Shown: positions 1 through 6,459 of the stretch, piece by piece | Numbering within the stretch: the first letter of the stretch is position 1 | Layout: each line of letters begins with the position of its first letter | Source: Scybalousia_A sp964626385 | Lineage (GTDB): Bacteria; Bacteroidota; Bacteroidia; Bacteroidales; P3 | Reading direction: 5' to 3' | Length of the DNA: 13,326 bases | Assembly: GCA_964626385.1 (NCBI GenBank) | Contig: CAZVEO010000069.1 | Location: forward strand, 1 to 13,326 | Program-made: the position numbers and the translations under genes | Notes under the pieces: model-generated | Seen by the model: only the letters and a program-made list of their open reading frames with translations | The model's database searches: none | Told to the model about the DNA's origin: nothing

Positions 1-16
1 TTGATAATCAATAAAA

Positions 17-73
17 ACGAATCTTCGTTTCGAGAAATCGAAACGAAGATTCGTCTAAACGAAACGAAGATTC
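17..73. repeat. Hairpin with an additional direct copy of its right arm
   Basis: Bases 17-33 and 38-54 are perfect inverted repeats (17 bp) around a GAAA loop, a GNRA-type tetraloop if transcribed rightwards. A third copy of the arm, CGAAACGAAGATTC, lies at 60-73 and repeats 39-52 exactly. The same 14-mer is thus present once inverted and twice direct within 57 bases. There is no T-run directly after the stem, so it is not a standard intrinsic terminator on the plus strand. Confidence 0.8.
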
Positions 74-103
74 ATTTTTGCAAAATCCCGATTTTGCAAA
101 AAT
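74..103. repeat. Second short inverted repeat (TTTTGCAAAATC arms)
   Basis: Bases 74-87 are complementary to 90-103 (14 bp) with only two bases between them, so the real loop would be a few bases larger. The arm contains TTTTGCAAAATC, followed by its reverse complement. It sits one base after the third copy of the preceding repeat (60-73), and the two may belong to one structured element. Confidence 0.7.
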
Positions 104-270
104 TTTCTTTAAAAAATCTCTCAAAACCGCTGAAAATGAGAAAAAAAGCCCGATTTTACCCCCTCGAAAAAGGTTAACTATTTGATAATCAGTGATAGTG
201 TCTTTGTTTTTTGCTTTTAAATGGGTATTTGCGAAAAAAACCGAAAAAAAATTTTTTGCTGTTTTTTTAT

Positions 271-325
271 AAGTTTTTATAGGTTACGATAAGTTAGCAT
301 AGGTTGGTATAAGTTGAAATAAGGG
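271..325. repeat. Degenerate tandem repeat of exactly 10 bp, five units
   Basis: Five consecutive decamers start at 271, 281, 291, 301 and 311 and fit the pattern A[A/G]GTTnnnAT; a partial sixth unit (AAG) starts at 321. The second base alternates A, G, A, G, A. The period is perfect although the three inner bases vary, so the unit is conserved by position rather than being a simple low-complexity slip. Ten bases is close to one DNA turn, which would put all GTT steps on one face of the helix. Confidence 0.75.
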
Positions 326-326
326 C

Positions 327-475
327 ACAGGCACCGCCTGTTTTATAGGGTAAAGCCACAAAAAAATAAAGGCTAAAGCTTTGCGTCTATGCTAACCTAT
401 AAAAAGTAAAGGCTCTGCCCTATAAAAACACCCTGTGGATGTGGCTTTGCCTTTATAGAACAGGCTAAGCCTGTT
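327..475. repeat. Cluster of GGCnnnGCC dyad repeats
   Basis: Four nine-base dyads share the form GGCnnnGCC: at 330-338, 411-419, 443-451 and 463-471. Two extend into longer hairpins, 327-332 with 336-341 and 459-465 with 469-475. The spacers repeat related words such as TATAGGG, CCTATAAAAA and TAAAGGC. The last hairpin includes part of the birA stop codon. The arrangement resembles REP-like intergenic dyads, but I recognise no named family. Confidence 0.65.
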
Positions 476-1211
476 AGAAAAGAAAATGTATTTCTCTAAG
501 TTCGGCGGTATATATTTCTTTGTTTTTGCCTTCTAAAATCAAATGCCCGAAAGAATTAACGGAAATAATTTTTGCGGTTATTTTTTTATTTAAATATTCA
601 TAATCTCTGTACTCGTTGATAAACAAGAGATTGTCCAAATATTGTTGCTTTATATCGGGTAGGACATTGCATTTGTATTTGGTGTAAAGATTTATGATGT
701 TTAGCATAACTTTGTGAAAAACTTCGCGTTTGTCAAACTCTTTACCCATTTCCAAACAAAAAGAAGTAGGGTTTGGCGCAAAAGAAAATTTTGTTTGGTT
801 TATATTTATACCTATGCCTACGTATGAGGCAAAAATCTCTTTTCCAACAATTTTGTTTTGTACCAAAATGCCACAGATTTTATTTTCTTTTACATATATA
901 TCGTTTGACCATTTGATTTTTACATCTTCTACTCCTAAGTCTTCTAATGTGTTTAATATTGCCAAAGATATTATTTGAGTAATGACAAACTGCTTGTCAG
1001 GTGCAATAAAAAAAGGACGCAAAAGTAAAGAAAAACTTATATTTTTATCTTTTTCGCTTTCCCACTTATGCTCTCCTTGACCTTTACCTGCCAACTGGTT
1101 GGTTGTATATATGGTAAAAAATTCTTGTAACTCCTCCCTTTCTTCCATATCTATCAGAAAAGTTTGAGTAGAGTCTACGCTTTCTATTTCTAATACTTCG
1201 AAAAAACTCAT
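474..1211 (-). CDS. birA: Biotin--[acetyl-CoA-carboxylase] ligase, monofunctional
   Basis: This enzyme joins biotin to ATP to make biotinyl-5'-AMP, then transfers biotin to a lysine on the biotin carrier domain of acetyl-CoA carboxylase and similar enzymes in the cytoplasm. The 245-residue protein begins directly with the catalytic domain: VDST at 12-15, the biotinyl-AMP loop at 41-50 (AGKGQGEHKW), KWSNDI at 100-105, CGIL at 113-116 and GIGININ at 132-138, then a short SH3-like C-terminal domain from about 200. There is no N-terminal winged-helix domain, so it should not act as the biotin-operon repressor that E. coli BirA is. The nucleotide loop departs from the usual GRGRxGRxW: the first and last residues of the core hold but arginines are replaced by K, Q, E and H/K. 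It lies downstream of the T9SS cargo gene on the same strand but is separated from it by a terminator, so it probably has its own weak promoter in 1212-1281, which I could not identify. Confidence 0.93.
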   Translation of the reverse strand: MSFFEVLEIESVDSTQTFLIDMEEREELQEFFTIYTTNQLAGKGQGEHKWESEKDKNISFSLLLRPFFIAPDKQFVITQIISLAILNTLEDLGVEDVKIKWSNDIYVKENKICGILVQNKIVGKEIFASYVGIGININQTKFSFAPNPTSFCLEMGKEFDKREVFHKVMLNIINLYTKYKCNVLPDIKQQYLDNLLFINEYRDYEYLNKKITAKIISVNSFGHLILEGKNKEIYTAELREIHFLF

Positions 1212-1220
1212 AGTATTAAG

Positions 1221-1266
1221 AAAAAACTATATACACTTATTTGTTTTTCTCAAGTGTATATAGTTT
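1221..1266 (-). terminator. Intrinsic terminator of the T9SS cargo gene
   Basis: Bases 1224-1238 and 1252-1266 are a perfect 15-bp inverted repeat around a 13-base loop. Read on the minus strand the stem is followed at once by six T (complement of 1221-1226). It lies 16 bases past the stop codon at 1282, so it fits as the end of that transcript. The stem is almost all A/T, with only three G/C pairs, but its length compensates. Confidence 0.85.
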
Positions 1267-1281
1267 ATAAATTATTTTGTT

Positions 1282-3648
1282 TTACTTTGATTCACTTTTG
1301 GGTAAAGCGGTAAATGTACCTGTTTTCCTTTGCAAAAGACCATCGCCGTCCAAATAAAAGATATCAAATATATAAGTTCCTTGTGGAGCCAATTCTCCAT
1401 TTTCCAAAGTACCATCCCAGCCTTCGTTTGGTTTACCGGAAAATATTTTTGCTCCCCATCTGTTATATACATCTAATGTATAATACTCTAACATTGAGCC
1501 TTGGGGTGCAAAAATTCCCAAACTTGGTTCGCTTTCTCCTGGAATAAAAGCGTTTGGTAAATAAAAAGTAAAATCAGGTACCACTCTTATTTGGTCGTAT
1601 GCTGTATCGGCACAGCCAGCAGCGTTGTAAGCAATGAGCATTATGTTATAAGTACCTGAATCGGTTACAGGATAGTTTTCTGTACCTGATATGGATGTGC
1701 TTGTGGTTCCATCGCCCAAATCCCAAAATCTATCTGCTCCGTTAATTGTTATATCCTCATAAATCAAAGTTGCATTAGAAAGGGTAAGTGTGTGGGCAGA
1801 TAAAGATATGCGGGCTTTAACATTGGCTATAACATCAACACCTACATTGGCAGAAGCAATACATCCGTTTTCGTCCTCAATGGTTACTGTATAAGTGGTG
1901 TTTTCAGCAGGTGTAACTTGTGGTTCTCTTGTGTTTTCTTGTCCAAAAAGACTTGCGTCCATAGGCTCGGATGTCCATGTATATTTTACAGCCTCTGGAC
2001 AAGACAAAACAACTTGCTCGCCCTCGCAGATATAATCATTGCTTATGGAAGCAGAAGTTGTCGCACCTTGTATTTTATACTCTATGGTATCAAAATAAGT
2101 TCTTCCGCAAGAGTCCTCTATTACAATATAAAACTCTATAGGGTCGGTAATAATAGGATTGTATGTAGTGGTAAGAGTGTTGTTTGTTGAGGAAGTATCT
2201 CTGCGTACAATGGTTTCAAAGGATTCTTGGTTTAAGGAGTTGGTTATAGTAACTTTCATATATTTGTGAGCGCCCTGTGTTGTTATAACAATATTTTCTG
2301 TTATAGGCAACTCGTTATCACAATAAGTTTTGCCTCCCTCTACGTTATAAGTGATGGTATCGGGTTCTTGTAATATTATTTTTATTGTATCTCGCGGAGT
2401 GCATTCATTAACATATTCGGAAATAATATAAAGTGTATCTACACTGCCGGGTGCCTTATTTTCGTTATGCAAAAAATCTATGTAGAAGAAAGCCTCGCTT
2501 TGATTTCTCGAAAGAGTAAGAGTAGAACCTATTTCTTGATTATTTTCATCTACCAAAGTATAATCCTCGCCTAACACAACAGTACTTCCTTCCGAAGAAG
2601 TTATTTGTACTGTATATTGTGTTGTACTGCTAAGTTCATAGTTGGCAGTTACGCTTACTTTTGCCCTTCCACAACCTTTGGTATATACTCCATTTACATC
2701 ATTACCAGCAACATCCAAATTTAATTTATCTGCGTGCAAAGAATTGGCTTTCAAGTAAACAGCCGAAGTAAACCCATGGTCGGCTATATTGGCTATTGCA
2801 AGTTCTATTCTATACTTGTAGCAAGGAGCAACTTCTACTTTTTCTGTAGGTAATTCTGTTGTATAACCATTCATTCTGCAATTATAGTTGTCATTTAGTA
2901 TAAAATATTGCGAATTACCTAAATCACACCCGGGATTTGATAAACTACCACCAGAGACACCTAACGTACCACCGTTGACAGAATTAATCATAACAGGAGT
3001 TTCCGTACCTGGTATTAAAGCTATATTCTTATTGTTATAAACATCTCCCACAGTGGTTACAAGATTACCATTATCATCGTATGGTCCTGAAATAAAAAAA
3101 CCAAAAATATCATTAAAATTAGAACATACATAGTTTGGGTATTCCTCTGAAGCAAAGCAATAGGAGAAGGAGAGAGCATCACTTTTGGGCGTAATCCAAA
3201 AAGACAGACAAGCAACATCGTTCATCTCTTGAGTCCCGCCTTGATTTTTATAGGTTTGATAAAGAGATGGAGATATTTCACTGCCACATTCTGTGCAGTG
3301 TGCTGGTCCACTTTGCGTTCCATCTCCTGGTCCGTTACCTACTCCTGTTTGCTCGTAAGAGCCAGTGGTTATTACTATACCAGAAGATATAGGCATATTA
3401 TTGCCAGTAGTATTTGCATTGGTAAAGGTTCCCAATTGGACACTTGTAGAGGATGTTTGTCCATTAAATTTTGGTTCATGTCCATAAGTTGTGTCTAACT
3501 CCACACTCTCATCGGAAATAAAATATTGTTGTATAAGCGAGGCAACGCTACCCGTGTAATGAGTAGTTGTAACTTGTGCAAAACTATATTCTTGTGCTAT
3601 GAAGAAAAAACACGAAACAATAGAAACAAAAGTAATTATCTTTTTCAT
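1282..3648 (-). CDS. Secreted choice-of-anchor L / PKD protein with type B T9SS sorting domain
   Basis: This 788-residue protein is probably exported by the Sec system and then across the outer membrane by the type IX secretion system, to be released or held at the cell surface. Residues 1-24 form a signal peptide (cleavage near FAQ). Residues about 35-310 match the choice-of-anchor L family, with the hallmark stretch FASEEYPNYV ... FNDIFGFFISGP at 165-189. An Ig-like domain spans about 530-607 (TYTVTIEDENGC), and a PKD-like domain about 615-690 (FWDLGDGT at 641-648). The end, from about 695, is the gliding-motility-associated type B C-terminal domain: FYLPNAFIPG, then YNRWGAKIF ... GWDGT and APQGTYIFDI. 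Cysteines are frequent in the N-terminal half, which suits an extracellular fold. A role in adhesion or surface spreading is inferred from the domains only; no catalytic domain is seen. It faces the gldD-like gene across a 111-base gap. Confidence 0.9.
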   Translation of the reverse strand: MKKIITFVSIVSCFFFIAQEYSFAQVTTTHYTGSVASLIQQYFISDESVELDTTYGHEPKFNGQTSSTSVQLGTFTNANTTGNNMPISSGIVITTGSYEQTGVGNGPGDGTQSGPAHCTECGSEISPSLYQTYKNQGGTQEMNDVACLSFWITPKSDALSFSYCFASEEYPNYVCSNFNDIFGFFISGPYDDNGNLVTTVGDVYNNKNIALIPGTETPVMINSVNGGTLGVSGGSLSNPGCDLGNSQYFILNDNYNCRMNGYTTELPTEKVEVAPCYKYRIELAIANIADHGFTSAVYLKANSLHADKLNLDVAGNDVNGVYTKGCGRAKVSVTANYELSSTTQYTVQITSSEGSTVVLGEDYTLVDENNQEIGSTLTLSRNQSEAFFYIDFLHNENKAPGSVDTLYIISEYVNECTPRDTIKIILQEPDTITYNVEGGKTYCDNELPITENIVITTQGAHKYMKVTITNSLNQESFETIVRRDTSSTNNTLTTTYNPIITDPIEFYIVIEDSCGRTYFDTIEYKIQGATTSASISNDYICEGEQVVLSCPEAVKYTWTSEPMDASLFGQENTREPQVTPAENTTYTVTIEDENGCIASANVGVDVIANVKARISLSAHTLTLSNATLIYEDITINGADRFWDLGDGTTSTSISGTENYPVTDSGTYNIMLIAYNAAGCADTAYDQIRVVPDFTFYLPNAFIPGESEPSLGIFAPQGSMLEYYTLDVYNRWGAKIFSGKPNEGWDGTLENGELAPQGTYIFDIFYLDGDGLLQRKTGTFTALPKSESK

Positions 3649-3704
3649 TTTAATATTAAAATATTCTCTGTTATATAAGTTATGACTATATTTTTTACTC
3701 TTTG

Positions 3705-3734
3705 TTGCAAGTTTAATAAAAATATTTATCTTTG
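3705..3734 (+). promoter_or_regulatory. Bacteroidota-type promoter for the gldD-like gene
   Basis: TATCTTTG at 3727-3734 matches the Bacteroidota -7 element TAnnTTTG exactly. A TTG at 3705-3707 stands 19 bases upstream and fits the -33 element. Transcription would start near 3741, giving a leader of about 19 bases before the ATG at 3760. The reverse strand carries a matching -7 word immediately adjacent (3742 back to 3735), which could serve the divergent cargo gene, though no -33 word accompanies it. Confidence 0.7.
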
Positions 3735-3759
3735 CAAAAATAGTAAATAAGTTTTAATT

Positions 3760-4377
3760 ATGAGAATTTTAAAGAGTATTATATATTTATTGCTGTTGTT
3801 TTTTTTGTATATTGGTTTTTATGCTTGTCAAAGCGATGTGGAGCAACCTAAACCACCGACTTATTTGAGGATAGAGGTAAAAACTCCTATTTATACATCT
3901 TTTGAAAAAAATGAATTGCCTTTTGTTTTTGAATATGACAAAGAAGCCGATATAGAGTTTTTGCAAAGCAAAGACAAGAATATGATATGGTTTAATATAG
4001 ACGAGAAAAAATATAATTTTGAAATAAATGCAAGTTATTTTAGAATCAATTCAAGAAAAGATTTGCAAGAGGCAATCAATGATTGTTTTACTTTTCTTAA
4101 TAGACATGAAAAATTATCCGCCGGTATCTTACAACAAGAGTATAGAAATGAGGAGAAAAAAGTATATGGCACTGCTTTTGAAATAAAGGGTAGGGATGTA
4201 GTTTCTCCTTATCAGTTTTATTTGACGGATAGTGTTAAGTATTTTGTGCGTTTTGCCCTTAACAACAAAATAATTCCCAATAATGACTCTAATGCTGTTG
4301 TAATAGACCAATTGAAAAAAGATATGCAACATATTGTGAACACTTTTGAATGGAAAAATTTAGGTACAAAAAAATAA
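3760..4377 (+). CDS. gldD: GldD-like gliding motility / T9SS lipoprotein
   Basis: GldD is a membrane lipoprotein required for gliding and type IX secretion in flavobacteria. This 205-residue protein has a lipoprotein signal peptide: K5, a hydrophobic run 7-21, then the lipid-acceptor Cys23 in GFYAC, a slightly poor lipobox because of Phe at -3. The mature part carries the pattern I associate with GldD: PFVFEY near 54-59, KVYGTAFEIKG at 134-144, YQFYLTDSVKYFVR at 151-164, IPNNDS at 172-177, and NTFEWKN at 194-200. Usual GldD length is about 190-210, so it looks complete. The canonical FxRG after the TDS motif reads FVRFAL here, a divergence. It has its own promoter and is followed 43 bases later by a second lipoprotein gene on the same strand. 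Other gld genes are not in the window. Recognition is from motif memory, not a search. Confidence 0.75.
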   Translation: MRILKSIIYLLLLFFLYIGFYACQSDVEQPKPPTYLRIEVKTPIYTSFEKNELPFVFEYDKEADIEFLQSKDKNMIWFNIDEKKYNFEINASYFRINSRKDLQEAINDCFTFLNRHEKLSAGILQQEYRNEEKKVYGTAFEIKGRDVVSPYQFYLTDSVKYFVRFALNNKIIPNNDSNAVVIDQLKKDMQHIVNTFEWKNLGTKK

Positions 4378-4420
4378 AAACCTTTTCTTTTGAGTTTACA
4401 AGAAAAAAGTAAGAAGATAA

Positions 4421-5986
4421 ATGAAAAAAAAGTGTTTGTTTTTGATTTTGTTTGCTTGTGTGGTACTGATTAATTTGTTGATGGTTTCTTGTATAAAAGA
4501 AGATGAATATACAACAAGTAAAGGAGTAGTATTAAAGTTTTCGCAAGATACCGTAACCTTTGATACTATATTTACTACTATAGGTTCGGTTACTAAAAAG
4601 GTCGTTGTCTATAATAAGGAAAGCGATGCTGTAAAAATAAATACCATAACCTTAGGCTCGGGGCAAGCCTCATACTATAGAATAAACGTAGATGGTAACC
4701 CTAATTTGATAGTTAGGAATGTGGATATAGGAGCAAAGGACAGTATGATTATTTTTGTTAGAGTAGAATTGGACAAAAATAATCAAAATACGCCTTTGTT
4801 GATACAAGATTCTATTATATTTGATTTTAATGGAAAGCAACAAGCTATACAACTTTTGGCATACGGGCAAGATGCATATTATCACAAACCCAAAGAACAT
4901 ACTTTTTTTAATCAAAGCACAGGAGAATATCAAACATTGAATTGCTCTTTGGCAGATGAGAACTCAGATGGAGTAGATTCTGGTGTGGAAATTAGCGGAA
5001 ACAATATAGTTTGGAAAACAGATAAACCTCATGTTATTGTCGGTACATGTGTTGTAACGGGAGGTTATACCCTAAGGTTGCAAGAAGGTAATAGAGTATA
5101 TATGTCTAACAATGCCTCTCTTGTAGTTATGAGTCAAAGTAGTCTAAATGTTGTAGGTACGGCAAATAGTCCAGTTATAGTTACTTCTTTGCGCCATACG
5201 GATAGGTATGCCAATATAGCAGGGCAATGGAGCGGAATACAACTTTCTGCTGGAAGCAAAAATAATGTAATAAATTATGCAAAGATAAGCAATGCTGTAA
5301 TAGGTCTTACGGTGGACACTTGCGTTACTCAACAAATAAATGATAATAGTTTTTCTTCTCCAACCCTCAAAATAAATAATACTCAAATAGAAAACTGCTC
5401 GTACTTTGGTCTCTATGCAAGAGGTTCTGTTATAGATGGTGGAAATATTATAATTCAAAACACTGGTTCCTATACTCTTGCTCTTTCTATGGGAGGCAAT
5501 TATAGATTTGTATATTCTACTTTTGCAAATTATTGGACAAGTAATTCTAATAGGACAGACCCTGTTTTGGTATTGAATGACTGGTATACGGCAATGGGAG
5601 GCACAAAGATAGTTAGAGACTTGTATAATGCAGAGTTTTATAATTGTGTTATTTATGGCAATTTGATGAAAGATGAGGTTGAGATTGATTTAATGAATAC
5701 CACTGCAACAAGTTATAAATTTGACCATTGTTTGATAAAGACTTCTGGATTTAATAATTTTTCGGGTTTTTCAATAGATTGTTTGTTTAATATGGAGCCT
5801 TTGTTTAATGATGTTTATAATAATGACCTAACTCCTATGGAAAACTCTCCTTTGATAGGCAACGCAAATGGTATGTGGAATTATACATATCCGACTGATA
5901 TTTATAATAATTACAGAAGTAGTACTCATCCAACAATAGGAGCAATAGAATATACTCAAAATACTTCTAATACAAGAAGAAAGTAG
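4421..5986 (+). CDS. Parallel beta-helix repeat lipoprotein of Bacteroidota
   Basis: This 521-residue protein is predicted to be a lipid-anchored envelope protein. The signal peptide ends in LMVSC with the acceptor at Cys24, followed by IKEDEY. Residues about 30-155 look like an Ig-like or cadherin-like N-terminal module (VVLKFSQDTVTFDTIFTT). From about 200 the protein is a series of short beta strands typical of right-handed parallel beta-helices: GGYTLRLQEGNRVYMSNNAS, LNVVGT, then turns rich in N, G and S. The end has the SPLIGNANG ... GAIEY signature often seen at the C-terminus of such proteins. I see no clear active-site residues, so carbohydrate binding or cleavage is only a possibility. 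It probably shares a transcript with gldD, as I find no TAnnTTTG word in the 43-base gap. It ends 14 bases from the convergent tadA. Confidence 0.8.
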   Translation: MKKKCLFLILFACVVLINLLMVSCIKEDEYTTSKGVVLKFSQDTVTFDTIFTTIGSVTKKVVVYNKESDAVKINTITLGSGQASYYRINVDGNPNLIVRNVDIGAKDSMIIFVRVELDKNNQNTPLLIQDSIIFDFNGKQQAIQLLAYGQDAYYHKPKEHTFFNQSTGEYQTLNCSLADENSDGVDSGVEISGNNIVWKTDKPHVIVGTCVVTGGYTLRLQEGNRVYMSNNASLVVMSQSSLNVVGTANSPVIVTSLRHTDRYANIAGQWSGIQLSAGSKNNVINYAKISNAVIGLTVDTCVTQQINDNSFSSPTLKINNTQIENCSYFGLYARGSVIDGGNIIIQNTGSYTLALSMGGNYRFVYSTFANYWTSNSNRTDPVLVLNDWYTAMGGTKIVRDLYNAEFYNCVIYGNLMKDEVEIDLMNTTATSYKFDHCLIKTSGFNNFSGFSIDCLFNMEPLFNDVYNNDLTPMENSPLIGNANGMWNYTYPTDIYNNYRSSTHPTIGAIEYTQNTSNTRRK

Positions 5987-6000
5987 TAATTATAAAAAGA

Positions 6001-6444
6001 CTATCTCTTGTTTTTGAAAAAATCCTTGACCAACTTGGCACATTCCTCTTCTAAAATACCACTGATTATTTTAGTTTTGGGGTGGTAGGGGCGGTCTATA
6101 TATAGAGAAACACCTCGTTTATCATCTTTTGCACCATAAACAATCTTTGATATTTGCGACCAAAAAATAGCCCCTGCACACATCAAACAAGGTTCTATGG
6201 TAACATATAAAGTACAATCTTTTAAATACTTGCTTTGCAAAACATGTTCGGCTGAGGTTATTGCTAAAATTTCAGCATGAGCGGTGCAGTCTTTTAGCTG
6301 TTCGGTCATATTGTAGCCTCGTGCTATTATTTTGTCATTACATACAATAACACAACCTATTGGCACTTCTCCTTGTTGATATGCTTGTCCTGCCTGTTTT
6401 ATGGCTTCTCGCATAAAATAATTATCATCATACTTTTCTCTCAT
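6001..6444 (-). CDS. tadA: tRNA-specific adenosine deaminase
   Basis: TadA deaminates adenosine 34 of tRNA-Arg(ACG) to inosine, which lets one tRNA read CGU, CGC and CGA. The 147-residue length is usual. The zinc and catalytic residues are all present: H56 and E58 in TAHAE, and C86 and C89 in EPCLMCAGA. RGYN at 42-45 supplies the conserved asparagine, and KDDKRG at 106-111 follows at the expected place. It is the second gene of a minus-strand pair, starting 15 bases after the stop of the fusion gene, and has no visible promoter of its own, so it is probably co-transcribed. A guanine or cytosine deaminase is less likely because the spacing and the AHAEI context fit TadA. Confidence 0.93.
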   Translation of the reverse strand: MREKYDDNYFMREAIKQAGQAYQQGEVPIGCVIVCNDKIIARGYNMTEQLKDCTAHAEILAITSAEHVLQSKYLKDCTLYVTIEPCLMCAGAIFWSQISKIVYGAKDDKRGVSLYIDRPYHPKTKIISGILEEECAKLVKDFFKNKR

Positions 6445-6459
6445 AAAAGCCCTAATGCC

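Larger units (their letters stand above)
1..473. other. Gene-free, palindrome- and repeat-rich intergenic region
   Basis: No convincing coding sequence is visible on either strand. The region is very AT-rich and carries several kinds of short repeat, listed separately: hairpins at 17-103, a 10-bp phased repeat at 271-325 and GGCnnnGCC dyads at 327-475. The decamer TTGATAATCA, whose core TGATAATCA is itself a palindrome, occurs at 1-10 and again at 182-191. Between about 104 and 240 I see only A/T runs and nothing I can name. Several distant segments are complementary: 274-286 with 393-405 (13 bp), 341-350 with 418-427 (10 bp) and 349-360 with 440-451 (12 positions, one mismatch). The transcript, if there is one, could therefore fold extensively. 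Whether this is an RNA gene, a repeat cluster or decayed DNA cannot be told from sequence alone. Confidence 0.7.

Noticed and set aside
1..110. CRISPR array at the left edge
   Set aside because: Repeats are inverted as well as direct, only three copies exist, and there are no spacers of uniform length nor cas genes.
459..475. Terminator of birA formed by the GGCTAAGCC hairpin
   Set aside because: The minus strand after the stem reads CTATAAAGG, with no T-run, and the stem includes part of the stop codon.
1272..1547. Short open frames on both strands inside the T9SS cargo gene
   Set aside because: They overlap a long gene with strong domain evidence and have no recognisable features.
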